A stretch of DNA of 64,000 nucleotides from Carposina sasakii (GCA_014607495.2 CP053155.1:13578001-13642000); one strand, 5' to 3'; shown: positions 11,079-22,393, numbered from the stretch's first letter. The notes: a model not told the origin generated them from the letters alone. Program-made: numbers and translations.

Positions 11079-11329
11079 TTACAATGTAGGTATGTGTATT
11101 TGAAAATATTTTATAAAGTATCAATTGAATATTGACATAGGTACCATAATATCTGGTTATCCCAATTACATTGCGCGTGTGATACCAATACATCAATATA
11201 CCATTACATCATTTTAAATGAAAAAATATTAAATTCCACCATTTTGGTCGCAGCCATTACGGCTTAATTAATACTTATAAATTAACAATCCTAATAATTT
11301 ACTGCTCTTAATTACAACTCCATATCCAT

Positions 11330-11456
11330 CCCGCGAGGTGGACGGACGACGGTTGGATGCAGGCTGCTTCCGACCGGTCGGAGTGGAGGTTGTTAGGGGA
11401 GGCCTATGTCCAACAGTGGACTTCTCAGGGCTGTAAATGATGATGATGATGATGAT
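11330..11456 (+). pseudogene. RTE-like LINE, last codons and (TGA)n tail
   Basis: Translation gives RWTDDGWMQAASDRSEWRLL followed by GEAYVQQWT, a few more residues, a stop at 11438..11440 and a TGATGATGA tail. The same ending, with GEAYVQQWT, is present at 48589 (minus). It is a 5'-truncated LINE copy. Confidence 0.82.
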
Positions 11457-12516
11457 CCAACAATGACTCATAATATCATTATTAAACCAAAATTTCGAAC
11501 CCAGTTGAACCCATCAAAATAAATAATGGTTATAATATCGAATACCGATTGTTATTTAATACACTCAAAACTACCAAACTCCAGTTTGTATGGAAAAAGT
11601 ATTAAATTAACATAATACAATATTATGTTACAAAATTAACATTATTGGAAATCGTTTAACATGGACCGAACTGTGTAGATACATAGAGGAGGCGGCTTAC
11701 ACAATGTAACGATATCACGTGCTACAGCGAACTTCGTTAAGTTATCGAAACATTTTCTACAAAGAAAGGTAGTGTTGGTATCGCCATGACCATATCATGG
11801 TCATTTCATTTAGGTTAGTATCATGAAATGATTTATTAATAATCATGATGTGGTCTATAGTATTCTGGCCATAATATGATATGATAATGAACACTTCAAT
11901 GATCTCATGACATCTAGGTACATTGCAAAATAGTTTAGGTACGTAAAAGTATGTGTACAGTGTAGTATGCGTAGAGAGGTAGCTACAGCTATACGCTTCT
12001 TACACAAATTTTATAGTAACACTAAGATCTTGATACTCGTATTGGTACAAACTGCTCTTGATTTTTCGTAGTTCAGTTTTAGAGTAATAGAAAAATGTTA
12101 AAAGTATGAAATAATAAAAAAAAAACTAAATATACATCTGCATGGCTGAGATGAAGACAGAGACGAAGGTAGCAGATCAGCAGCAAACAGTGATATTTCG
12201 TTTCTAGATTCAGTAGATTATCACGACTCCACCACGTAATTGCTCCATGAGTCGCATGCTAACGAGTTGAATCGACATTAATTCCGTTTTTTTTTCATAG
12301 TTATCTATTGTAAAGAATTTCTATTCTATTCTAAAAATAACAGTAGTATCGTAAACCTGTTTAATACGGAACACTGTCAAATTAATGTCGGTGTGATTTC
12401 TGCAGTCAAGTACATAAATAAAACCTCGATGATAACTTACCTACTAGAGCTATCGTTTCCTAGGATAGCGGCGCCGTAACATAGCGGCTGTACGGAAGTA
12501 AAAAGACAGTAATCTT
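11457..12516. other. AT-rich stretch, no gene seen
   Basis: A short imperfect palindrome surrounds ATCATGGTCATTTCAT near 11795..11830. Otherwise nothing recognised. Confidence 0.4.
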
Positions 12517-12725
12517 TCCTCGGGCACACCGGATGCGTATGCGTACACGTAAGCGTTGACGTACACGTACCTCTGAGTTTAATATATGGAACTGTCACCG
12601 TTTGCCGTCTATGCTTACGTCTACGCATACGCATCCAGTCTGCCCGCGCCTATACAGTTTCATACATTACAACTCAATACGTCTACGCTTACGTGCACGC
12701 ATACGCATCCGGTGAACTCGAGGCT
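12517..12725. mobile_element. Foldback element of alternating purine-pyrimidine repeats, copy 2
   Basis: Same arms as 1966..2187 (GGGCACACCGGATGCGTATG ... GGTGAACTCGAGG). Here the TTAA flanks are absent. Confidence 0.8.
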
Positions 12726-12835
12726 CGGTGCGCACATGTGACAACTTCCTTCATGCCTGTACCTATAGGTACAGGCTTTAAAAACGCGGTACATTATAAT
12801 ACGACAAGACATTTTGCACTTGCTTTTCATGAAAG

Positions 12836-12975
12836 GCATGTCCTTGTAGTCTACTGAGGACCGAAGAAGTGTTCTCTCAGGCGATGAGCTACAAATTGTC
12901 AATCTTTTATAGTAGATCACCATGATCCTGTAGTTCTGCCTGGGAACACAGCAGTGACGTGATTATATAGGTAGA
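12836..12975 (+). repeat. Repeat-L copy, decayed
   Basis: GCATGTCCTTGTAGTCTACTGAGGA, TTCTCTCAGGCGATGAGCTA, GATCCTGTAGTTCTGCC and GGAACACAGCAG follow the repeat-L order. Confidence 0.75.
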
Positions 12976-13318
12976 CGCGGGGTCTCATAATAAAATATTT
13001 ATAAAAAGTGGCGAGAGTAAATTCATATAAACGTAATAACCGCATTAGATTACATTTTTAAACTTGAATCTTATGATTTAGATTGATTTTCGAGACTCGA
13101 TTTTGCTTGTATCAATTTATGACAATAGACGCCCAGCCATACATTTGAGCAGCTATTTGTAGTACCATTTTTTGAGCGCTTTTACTGAATCTAGTTATAA
13201 TTCATCTAAGGAACACAGTCTCATAGTATGTATTTATTTATATAGGTTCATGCATATAATGGTGTAGTTAGGTTGCAGTTAGGACTCATAGCCACGTTTA
13301 TGCACGTATATATATAAT

Positions 13319-13653
13319 ACTAGTGGACGCCGGCGACTCCGTCCGCGTGGACTACAGAAAAAACAAAATGTCGAAATTATAAGGGATAAAAACATTTTCC
13401 CTGGATAAAAAGTAGCCTATATGTTAAGTGGGACCTGTCATAATATATTCCTGAAAACTGCATCGAAATCAGTTCAATTGGTTCTGAGATTAGCGTGCAC
13501 AAACGCACAGACAAACAGTTAAAAATTCCAAAAATCATTATTTTGGGTACTATTGCGTTGATAAAGGGTGACCTTTATAATATTTTTTCTCATATATCTT
13601 CCATGTACAGACAGCGATCTGTTACATTTTTATTATATGTATATGTATAGATA
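13319..13653 (+). mobile_element. RTE-D 3' tail
   Basis: Complete copy with the extra TATGTA unit in its tail. Confidence 0.8.
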
Positions 13654-13988
13654 ATAATAACGTAAAGGCTATGTTACATTCAGTTGTGTAACCCCGTATG
13701 AAACGAAAGCAGTCGGCCATCTTTGCCCGTTGTCCGACCCGCGGGTCATCCTGTGACATTATATTAATTGTTTTCACTTCTGACATTTTCATATTACGCG
13801 GGATATTGTCTACAATGTTAGGTAACTTGTTTTTGGACCTACATTAAAAAATGTTAGTTGTAACAAACTTGTTTTTTTTTTTTAAATTGGACCTACAGTA
13901 GACAGTAAAAATGGAAGAGAGTCAAGCGCTCGCAAATAATTATAAAATATCCTATTGTTATAGCCTTGGATTTTCTGTAAATAATATA

Positions 13989-14357
13989 CAGGGTGATTTT
14001 TGGTAGTCAACGTTCCCGAAAACTACGGAATCTCCTCACCATCACGATCATTTTTCTCCATGGAAACATACCTGGGAAGTGTCTGGTTTCCAAAATATTA
14101 GGGTCCAAAGTTGAGCAAATAGACTGCGTTTTTCTGCACAAATGCACATTGATGCGTGTAGCAAGATTTTTTCATGAGAAATAATTAATATCTCTCTATG
14201 AAAAAACAAGCATAAACACTGGACGCTATAAATTTCGCCCGATCAAGTAATTTATATTAAAAAAATTACATTGTTTCCCAGCATTTTTTGGCATAAGCTT
14301 ACTTTATTTGATGTATAGAGTACCCTTCGTTAAGGTTGGCAACGAAAAAACACCCTG
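13989..14357. mobile_element. MITE-F, complete
   Basis: Ends CAGGGTGATTTTTGG and ACACCCTG, with TA at each outer edge. The middle carries the conserved words ACGTTCCCGAAAACTACGGA and GGGTCCAAAGTTGAG. Non-autonomous, Tc1/mariner-like by TA flanks. Confidence 0.85.
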
Positions 14358-14727
14358 TATAAGTTTCAAAAAATTTATGGTACTAGGTACAAGCATACAC
14401 CATTATTACAAAGTTTAATGTAATAGAATAGAATACGTTTATTTGCTCTTGTATAGGGTACAGAAAAGGTATCAAATAGTTAACAGGAAACACCTATACA
14501 GCCATAAACATATGGCATGCAAATCTAAATTAATCTAAATTAGTCATTATTATGTTTCATTTTGTTAATATAAAAGACATCAACGAGCGTGCAGTCACCT
14601 TGTCAATTTACTCGACGCACCTACTGTATAAATCGCGAATATTATATTGTATTTCATCGTATCTCATCAAGAAATGTAACGTAGAATTTTATTTTACCCT
14701 CCTCTTGAATCACTGTATCTTAAAAAA
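14358..14727. other. AT-rich stretch
   Basis: Starts with GAATAGAATACGTTTATTTG, which looks like a LINE 3' end fragment, but there is no second copy to confirm it. Confidence 0.35.
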
Positions 14728-15146
14728 AAACTCGGCCAAGTGCGAGTCGGTCTCGCGCACCGAGGGTTCCGTACACACCTGTTTTATTATATGACGTAAC
14801 TAAAAATTTACGGTTTTCGCAATTTTTCCTATATCTGTGCTATATGACGTTGCTTCGTTCCAAATTTCTAGATTACGAGTCCATGGGAAGTACCATGTGT
14901 TTTGATTCCCTTGCGAGTGTCGAAAATTTGCGATATAAACCGCTGTATCTTATGGTTGCGTTGGCTTAGAAGTTTGATTCTTTGAGATCTCCTAGAGACA
15001 GTAGACCTGCCTATTTAATAATTATATTTCATCTTGATACCTTCACGAGCTCCCGAGAAAAAGAGTCTTGACAGGCAGGCAGACGGACAACAAAGTGATC
15101 CTATAAGGGTTCCGTTTTCATCTTTTGAGATACGGAACCTTAAAAA
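14728..15146 (+). repeat. Interspersed repeat of CGGCCAAGTGCGAGTCGG type
   Basis: Begins ACTCGGCCAAGTGCGAGTCGG and ends CTATAAGGGTTCCGTTTTCA...GAGATACGGAACCTTAAAAA. This pair of ends is familiar from many lepidopteran genomes (from memory). The class is uncertain. Confidence 0.65.
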
Positions 15147-15570
15147 CCGCATCGAAAGAAACCATATTGCACTGATCCCATAAGTGATGGGTTAAGGGCA
15201 GGAAGTTGATGAGAATCGTCTCCATATTGGATTTTAGGTAGGTACCTATAATTTAGGTATTTGTTTTATATGCTAATTTAAAACCTCAGTAACCTACTGC
15301 ATTCGCCTCATTGACTTAGAAAAATGATTACATTATATCATAGAGTCTAATAACTATTATTCATTATATAAAATAACGAATTTTAAAACTGCATTAGCAT
15401 ATTTAAATCTGTATTAGTGTGAATGATATTAATCTCTTTTGTAAAATTATTTTTATTCATCAATTTTGGAACAAGGTTTTATTTGAATATTCATAATTTT
15501 TATTATTGCAATACCTTTAAGTGCATAATTCTAAAAAAGATTTGTTTTTTGTCTATACCTAATAACTCCT
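15147..15570. other. AT-rich stretch, nothing recognised
   Basis: No reading frame or shared repeat. Confidence 0.4.
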
Positions 15571-16035
15571 GTACTGGGGGTCTACTCTGAAATGCCGCTT
15601 TCGAATCTTGCGGTCCGACCGAATCCCGACCGAATCGAAGCCTTTCACCCTACTACGATGTTCACAACATTCAGTTCATAACTCATTCGGAACCATAGAG
15701 AATAATCCACATAGACTAATATTATAAGCCTGTCAAATAGAGTTCGATCGGATCGAATGAATAAACGACGCGACTGACCTGATCGAAGGTAGTTCGTAGT
15801 AGGAAACACCTCGATATTCGGCCGATACTTCGTTTATCACTTTAGAGTCCCTGATGCGAGGCTCCGCTAGATTACATCAGCTGCATTTACTATGGAACTC
15901 GGGCATTTTCTCAGACGATAAATTAGCAACTTGCTACTGACCATTTACATATGTGCCTGCTATGCCAAACGTGGCTGTGGGATCTCCTTTGGGATCCTGC
16001 AGTTCTAGCTACATTTTGAGAACACAGCCTGCCTA
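15571..16035 (+). repeat. Repeat-L copy interrupted by a foldback element
   Basis: The copy starts CCTGTACTG before the insertion and resumes with GATGCGAGGCTCCGCTAGATTACATCAGCTGC at 15852. It ends in CTGCAGTTCTAGCTAC and GAACACAGCC. Confidence 0.75.
15577..15850. mobile_element. Imperfect foldback element nested in repeat-L
   Basis: The left arm GGGGTCTACTCTGAAATG ... TTTCACCCTACTACGA pairs loosely with the right arm TTCGTAGTAGGAAACACC ... TTTAGAGTCCC. The divided repeat-L fixes the edges. Confidence 0.65.
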
Positions 16036-16115
16036 GGTTAAAGTTCAAAGTCTACTAAGATAAGAGAGGGAATTTCTTAATTGCATTAATAATACATAGC
16101 ACTTTTACTACACTA

Positions 16116-16374
16116 CAGGGTGTAACAAAAGGGGTATGTTAATCGAAAAGCTATTTAAATAGCCCACTAAAAAGAACCTTCCAAAAAATTTCAGACAGGT
16201 AATCACATGTTTAATTTTCCACATAGTATGGAGAATTCCTAAACAACTTAGGAATTTTCATACAATCTTGAAAAATAAACATGTGATTTCGAGTGTCCAA
16301 TTTTGGAAATAGGTTCTCTATAGTGGGCTGTTTACCTAGATTTTCGCTTAACATATCCTTTCTGTTACACCCTG
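16116..16374. mobile_element. MITE-E foldback, copy 1
   Basis: Ends CAGGGTGTAACAAAAGGGG and TTCTGTTACACCCTG. The two halves are nearly complete reverse complements (TTTCAGACAGG/... around TGGAGAATTCCTAAACAAC). TA flanks at 16114..16115 and 16375..16376. Confidence 0.9.
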
Positions 16375-16895
16375 TACAGGTTAACCTTACATGACACTAG
16401 CAGATAAATGCTCAATGTTAAAAGCCACACACAACGAACACAGCTCTTCACAAGCACCTACAATTATTAATGCCTCATAAAAGTTAAAACTCAGCTTCAA
16501 AATAAATCCCATTAATTGAGTCTAAACCTGATTCTCAGGTTAATCCTAAGCTATAGTACCAAGCTCCAGCTGTCCCTTTTTACACTCATATACCACCTTT
16601 TTGCAGCAATATGACCATATATAGCGGAGTATGTTTTTGAAATAATGAGATTCGAAGCCACGGGGGGCGGATATATGGCGACTGGCGCATAGATCACCCT
16701 GTATCAAGCTACGTATTTTAACTGTTTTTCTTGATGAGGTTTTTTGTAATGTTTTTTAATGAATTAGGGCGGTATATTATATCGGTGTCAGTGAGAAGGC
16801 GCGGACTACAAGCTGTAGTACTTTATCTCGGTTATTAAAAAAATATTTTTATATTTATTCCACCAACTTTCACATAAGTCATAGTACTTTTATCA
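16375..16895. other. Unassigned stretch
   Basis: Contains an isolated CACCCTGTAT word near 16696..16705 that may be the end of a further TA-flanked element. Nothing else recognised. Confidence 0.35.
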
Positions 16896-17067
16896 GGGGG
16901 CAATTCTTAAAAATGTTTGAGCCGAAACGCAACCACTAACGAACCGTTAACGAAACGGGGTGCGAAGCAATATATACTCGTACTTACCGCTAGAGTAATA
17001 ACTAATATGGTATATTTTAGCACGTATCGGTCGCGAGTATCACAGAATAAAAATAAATTTCTGTCTT
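16896..17067 (+). mobile_element. MITE-G, 3'-truncated
   Basis: Starts GGGGGCAATTCTTAAAAATG and follows MITE-G as far as AAATTTCTGTCT, where similarity stops. Confidence 0.8.
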
Positions 17068-17333
17068 TTTGGCCCACAGGACTTAATACAATGTGATTTA
17101 TTTTATGAATAATATTGGTAAGACTTTATTGGTGCGTTTATAATGCATTTGCTCAAGGTCATTAACCACCACAGCATATATAAATAAATACAATTTTTCA
17201 CATCAGCAATGTTATTCAAGTACAGCTAATCGCTCCAAGAGTGAAACAAGTTTGCGACACACTATTATAATAGAGGTCATTTCAGTTGCCATATATTATA
17301 TACTAGATATGCCGCGTGTAGCCACATATTATA

Positions 17334-17696
17334 CAGGGTGATTTTTGGTTGTCAACGTTCCCGAAAACTACGGAATCTCCTCATCATCACGATCATTTTT
17401 CTCCATGGAAGCATACCTGGGAATTGTCTGGTTTCCAAAATATTAGGGTCCAAAGTTGAGTAAATAGACTGCGTTTTTCTGCATAAATGCACATAGACGC
17501 GCGTAGCAGGATTTTTTCACGAAAAATAATTAATATCTGTCTATAAAAAAACCAACATAAACACTAGACACTATAAATTTCGCACGATCAAGGAATTAAA
17601 AAAAAAAATCCCAGCATTTTTTTTGGCATAAACTTACTTTATTTCATGTATAGAGTACGTACCCTTCGTTAATGGTGGCCACAAAAACACACCCTG
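17334..17696. mobile_element. MITE-F, complete
   Basis: Second full copy, with ends CAGGGTGATTTTTGG and ACACCCTG and TA flanks. Confidence 0.85.
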
Positions 17697-17749
17697 TATA
17701 GATATGCTGCGTGTGGCTCATTTGCCATATATTATATGGACGTATTAAT

Positions 17750-17914
17750 TACGTAAGAGTCGACTAAGGAACTTGGGCATTCTCTCAGGCGATGAGGTAG
17801 CGACTTGTTACTGATAATTAACAACTGTTCCCGATTTGCTAAACGTGGCTGTGAGATCTTCTTTGTGATCCTGCAGTAATGTCTACCCCCATTACGGTAA
17901 CACAGTCGTATGTA
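17750..17914 (+). repeat. Repeat-L fragment
   Basis: ACGTAAGAGTCGACTAAGGA, TTCTCTCAGGCGATGAGGTA and GATCCTGCAGTAATGTC are in repeat-L order. The tail is cut by the next element. Confidence 0.78.
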
Positions 17915-17916
17915 TA

Positions 17917-18658
17917 CAGGGTGGAGGTGACAGCCAGGCAAATATTGAAATGGCGACTTCAGACCATGATTCTGAGACGAAAACCACTGAAAATTTTCGC
18001 AGGAATATTCCAAAAATTTTCTAATTTTTTAGGAAAAAAATTGTGTACTTCGTTTAAGTAGGCCTTAGATAATGACTTTAAAACAAAATTTTAAACTATG
18101 GGTAATTTAAAAAAAAGGTTGCATTAAAAAAGTTTAAATAACTGATCAACCCCAATGGTGAGTCACAAGTGATCCAAAAAACAGCAATGTATCACACAAT
18201 AACCAAAAAGCCCATTTAACTACTCACAGGATCGCCCGATTCAATTAGCGCGCAAAGCAAACATTGCGGATAATCTAATTAAAAATATACCTGGAAGACC
18301 AGCGTTATAGCATCTCATGCTATAACATTATGCTGAGTGGCGACCAATTTTTCGTCGCACTTTTATATTGTCTACTTTTGATGACTTTTGGTATTTTTAT
18401 GTTATTTTTACGGATAGAGGCTTGGGATAATATGTGTAGTTTATATGTATAGGTATATATGTGTATAATGTTTTGATGTAGTACCTTAAATGCAGTGAAC
18501 GGTATTATACCCACTTTATATAAGATTGTAAAGCTGGCAAAAAATAATTCTTTCTTTCTTTCTTATATTTCCTGTGAGTAAAAATACTGTCGTAAAACCC
18601 GAAACAATGGTACTTGCATAATAATTTCAGTAATTGCCTGGCTGTCACACACACCCTG
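17917..18658. mobile_element. 742-bp TA-flanked DNA transposon, non-autonomous
   Basis: Left end CAGGGTGGAGGTGACAGCCA, right end (reverse complement) CAGGGTGTGTGTGACAGCCA. The inverted similarity runs about 35 bp, with TA at both edges. No transposase frame survives. It interrupts the end of a repeat-L copy. Confidence 0.85.
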
Positions 18659-18808
18659 TATGAATGTATTATTTGGTAGTAATTACGTATAGAGGCGTTG
18701 GGACGGTACCCGTTACTACTGTTGCACAGCGCCGGCGAGAAGTAAATTTTAGAATGGAGCGAGATCCAATTATGGCGTCTCTCCTGTTTGCACCTAATAA
18801 TATGTATA

Positions 18809-19060
18809 CAGGATGTAACAAAAAGGGTATGTTAAGCAAAAATCTATGTAAATAGCCCACTGTAGAGAATCTATTCACAAAATTTGAGATCCGAAATTAC
18901 ATGTTTATTTTTGTCGATAGTATGGAGAATTTTTAAATATCTCAGGAATTTTCATACAATCTTGAAAAATAAAAATGTGATTTCGAGTCTCTTTTGGAAA
19001 TAGGTTCTCTATAGTGGGCTATTTACATAGCTTTTCGCATACCCTTTCTGTTATACCCTG
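18809..19060. mobile_element. MITE-E foldback, copy 2
   Basis: CAGGATGTAACAAAAAGGG to CTGTTATACCCTG, with TA flanks and the same internal palindrome. Confidence 0.88.
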
Positions 19061-19311
19061 TATACCTATCTTTCCGTATCTTTACTATCTAGGCGCCCTC
19101 TAGGATTTGGCGCCTGGAGCGACTGCTCCGTTCGCCATATGGGCGGGCCGGCCCTGCTGTTGCACAAGATGTATAGGTACATATACTATGACAGATGTAC
19201 AAAGCTGGATGTGGCATAGAGTTAATGTATACCCTTTATGAGTGTCCATGTGTGTGATGTTTTACAAAGTGTTACATGTTTTTGACATGGGCGTATCTTA
19301 ACATCTTAACC

Positions 19312-19390
19312 TAACCCCGCCATTCTTAGGGTGGCTGTAAGGATTTTCTTCGTGATCCTGCAGCTCGTTCTACCTATTTTGGCTATACCT
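19312..19390 (+). repeat. Repeat-L fragment
   Basis: ATTCTTAGGGTGGCTGTAAGG and CGTGATCCTGCAGCTCG match the second half of repeat-L. Confidence 0.6.
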
Positions 19391-19667
19391 ACAGCAGGCG
19401 CTTGAATGTCGTTTTCTAGATTATTCGTAAAATTACGTGTATAAAGGCTTTTAGAAGTCAATATTATTTTCACTATACTATCTCTATGGCATAGTCCAAT
19501 CAACGAGGAAATCCATTGTATGGAGACTCCACATTAATTTCTCTGTCGCTGAAACGTTGCAAGGTTATAAAGTTAAGTTAATAGATTACGATTGACAAAT
19601 AATCAAGGATTTTTTCGCTTTAGAACTTTTTTAAAAATCTAAACAAAAAAAAACACGTATAAATCAC

Positions 19668-20211
19668 TGCGGAAAATTTCTCTGTACGAAATTCCTTCAG
19701 TATATGTTAGGATATATTAATAATTAAGGATATAAAAATAATAAAATCCAGAAATATTTCCATTTCGGAGAACCACAAATATATCCTAAGAAAATTATAG
19801 TAGAAAAAAGGTAATTTGCAATTTGTGGCTCTCTGAAATCGAAATATACCTGGAATTTATTATTTATCTATAATAAAATTATTAATATATCCTGACATAT
19901 CTTCTTCTTCTTCAGCCTATTCCAGTCCACTGCTGGACGTAGGCCTCCCCCAGAACACGCCACAAGGCTACTGCCACAGGGGGGTTTTGCCCATAGTCAC
20001 CACGCTGGGCAGGCGGGTTGGTGACCGCAGTGTGATTTTCGGACTATGTTGTCAGTACGGGAGGCGCTGCTGCCCACCTCCCGAAAACCCTTAATCGCCT
20101 CGTACGATACCCTACGGGCAGACAGGGGTGGTACAAACTCTACTCTGCCGGCACCACGCGGCTCTCCTGACATATACTGAAGGAATTTTAGACAGAGAAA
20201 TTTTCCGCGGC
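19668..20211. mobile_element. Foldback element split by SINE-K
   Basis: The left arm GCGGAAAATTTCTCTGTACG...CCTTCAGTATATG is the inverse of the right arm CATATACTGAAGG...CAGAGAAATTTTCCGC. SINE-K (19901..20164) lies in the right arm. Confidence 0.85.
19901..20164 (-). mobile_element. SINE-K with 11-bp target duplication
   Basis: In minus sense it starts CCGCGTGGTGCCGGCAGAGT and ends GGAGGCCTACGTCCAGCAGT followed by a GAAGAAGAAG tail. TCCTGACATAT is duplicated at 19890..19900 and 20165..20175. Its last roughly 45 bp match the end of the RTE-like LINE at 48589. The copy at 49026 has the same 5' end, so the ends look genuine and not randomly truncated. Confidence 0.88.
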
Positions 20212-20810
20212 GATCTGCATGCAATTTAAGTTTCAAATCGAAAAAATCCTGGATTCTTTATTAATCGCAATCTGATACCGTTACTTTATCATACTGCAAA
20301 TTATTAGAAACGGAAGAATTATTGTTGGGGTCAAAACCGTCATTGATTGGACTAGGCGGTTCTACCGTCATCTATGATCGATCATACTCCATAGGAAGAG
20401 GGCTTTTGCAATAGGTGGTTGATTTCATGAAATGATCTCTTGACCTTTCCCAAATCGTTTTTAATTTATTTATTTAGTTTATAATGAAAATTCATGACTG
20501 CTGAGGTTTACGTTCTAATAAATTACTCTATGCTAATTAAAGATTTTATCTGCAAGTCATAATTGATGAATTAATATTTCATTTACAAGTTTATTTTGAT
20601 TTATTTTATATTGAGTGATAAAAATATGACAGGTCCAATGAATTCGTTGGTGTTAATCTTAGAAATCCCTTTATTTCCTGTTCCCGTGAAAGTTTCAGGA
20701 AACACCTTTTTAGAGGACCTACTCGTATGTGTAACAAAATTAAGGCACAGTCAATTTCACGTTTCTAGCTTCAGTAGTTTTGCGGCGTTGATGAATCAGT
20801 CAAGACATGT
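20212..20810. other. AT-rich stretch, nothing recognised
   Basis: The 100-aa open frame at 20596..20898 runs into SINE-B and has no protein character. Confidence 0.45.
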
Positions 20811-20915
20811 TATAAAATTATTAATAAAGAAAGAAAAAATTTCTCACCCGGGTGGGAATCGAACCCACGATCTGCATGTTACCGGGTCAATTACTTGACG
20901 AATTTTACCCATGTT
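20811..20915 (-). mobile_element. SINE-B, 5'-truncated copy
   Basis: In minus sense: GTCAAGTAATTGACCCGGT, then the B-box region GTGGGTTCGATTCCCAC, then TTTCTTTATTAATAATTTTAT. Confidence 0.85.
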
Positions 20916-20956
20916 ATATATCTATCTATATCTTCTTCTATCTATAACTATCTATA

Positions 20957-21218
20957 TAGGGTGTAACAGAAAGGGTATGTTAAGCGAAAAGTTACGTAAA
21001 TAGCCCACTATAGAGAACCTATTTCCAAAATTTGAGACTCGAAATCACATGTTTATTTTTCAAGGTTGTATGAACATTCCTGAATTGTTTAGGAATTCTC
21101 CATACTATCTGGAAAAATAAACAAAGGATTTCGAGTGTGAAATTTTGTGGGTAGGTTCCTTTTAGTGGGCTATTTACATAGGTCGCTTAACATACCCCTT
21201 TATATTCTTTATACCCTG
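20957..21218. mobile_element. MITE-E foldback, copy 3
   Basis: TAGGGTGTAACAGAAAGGG to TTTATACCCTG, with TA flanks. Contains AAATCACATGTTTATTTTTC and its inverse. Confidence 0.87.
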
Positions 21219-21230
21219 TATATTCTATAT

Positions 21231-21424
21231 AACTACATATAATAAAACTGTAACTAATCGCTGTTTGTGCACGCTAATCTCAGAAAACGGCTAAACCGAT
21301 TTCGATGCAGTTTTCAGGAATCTATTGTGACTTTTTATCCAAGGAAAATGTTTTTATCCCGGATAATTTCAATATTTCGTATTTTCTGCAGTCCATGCGG
21401 ACGGAGTCGCGGGCGTCCACTAGT
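21231..21424 (-). mobile_element. RTE-D 3' tail with internal deletion
   Basis: Jumps from AATCGCTGT straight to TTGTGCACGCTAATC, losing about 100 bp seen in the other copies. Confidence 0.75.
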
Positions 21425-21854
21425 AATACATAACTTTACGCCATAGTTTCCTAACTGTTCCATTCCATGCATTCAGGGTTTCTTTTCAAGAACGGAAAGC
21501 TTATTAATTAAAAATATTCCTTTTTGTATTGTTACTAAACGCTATTGTACTACAAAAAACATCTGTACAAGGGCGAGCTTAATGCCTCGCAAGGCATTCT
21601 CTACCAGCTAACCTAATTAATTCTTGAACATTTTACAAGGAAAATTAAGTAAACAATAGGGTTAACTTAAGTTTTTTGACTGTAATATCTACAAGATCAA
21701 AAAGCTTGCAATAGAAATGTATTGACGCGCACAATGCGCTGTTGCAGTGCGGCATCCATTCGGCGCACGCGCACGAAGATGAGCCCGTGTCGGCGGGTCA
21801 AGGCGCGCCGCTCACTGCTACACGCAATGTTATGAACTGCGATATGTCGCTGAC
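21425..21854. other. Unassigned stretch with a CpG-rich patch
   Basis: GCGCTGTTGCAGTGCGGC and GGCGCACGCGCACGAAG at 21735..21780 stand out against AT-rich DNA. No frame supports an exon. Confidence 0.35.
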
Positions 21855-21960
21855 TTTACATACATACATATGCAAACGGCTATGTTCTCGATAATAGGAG
21901 AACTGCAGGATCGTAATTGAAATCCCACAGCCACTTTTAACATAGAGGGGAATTTCTTTG
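21855..21960 (-). repeat. Repeat-L fragment
   Basis: GAACTGCAGGATCGTAATTG and ATCCCACAGCCACTTTTAACAT match its minus sense. Confidence 0.7.
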
Positions 21961-22110
21961 TGTGGGCAGTTGCAAATTATCCGTGACAAGCTACGAGTAG
22001 CTTAATTAAGCTAGATTTCAATAAAATTTGTCATGTAATAAGGCTGATGCATTAAGAATAACAGATAGGCTATATTAAGTATAGATCACGCGGACAAAGT
22101 TGAGCAAAAG

Positions 22111-22393
22111 GGGTTTTAGGGCGTTTTGGTCCGCGGACCGAAATGCCTAACCATGCCTTCTGATTGGGTCTTTTCATCCCGCGAGACGAATCACCCCATA
22201 TTTTTATTATTATTAGGCGATTCGTCCCGATATGAATACCTGTTTTGAAAGATTTAAGTACAGTAAAAAAAAAATCATCGCCCAATAATAGTAAAAATAT
22301 GGGGTGATTCGTCTCGCGGGACGAATAGACGTATTCAGAAGGCATTGTTAGGCGCGGACCGAAACACGAGCGGACCGAAACGCCCCAAAACCC
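22111..22393. mobile_element. Foldback MITE with 8-bp target duplication
   Basis: Ends GGGTTTTAGGGCGTTTTGGT and its near reverse complement. The 8-mer AGCAAAAG is duplicated at 22103..22110 and 22394..22401. A second inverted pair lies inside (ATATGGGGTGATTCGTCTCG and its inverse). hAT- or P-like by duplication length. Confidence 0.9.

Noticed and set aside
20596..20898. 100-aa protein ending HPGGNRTHDL
   Set aside because: The end is SINE-B read through. The rest has no domain.
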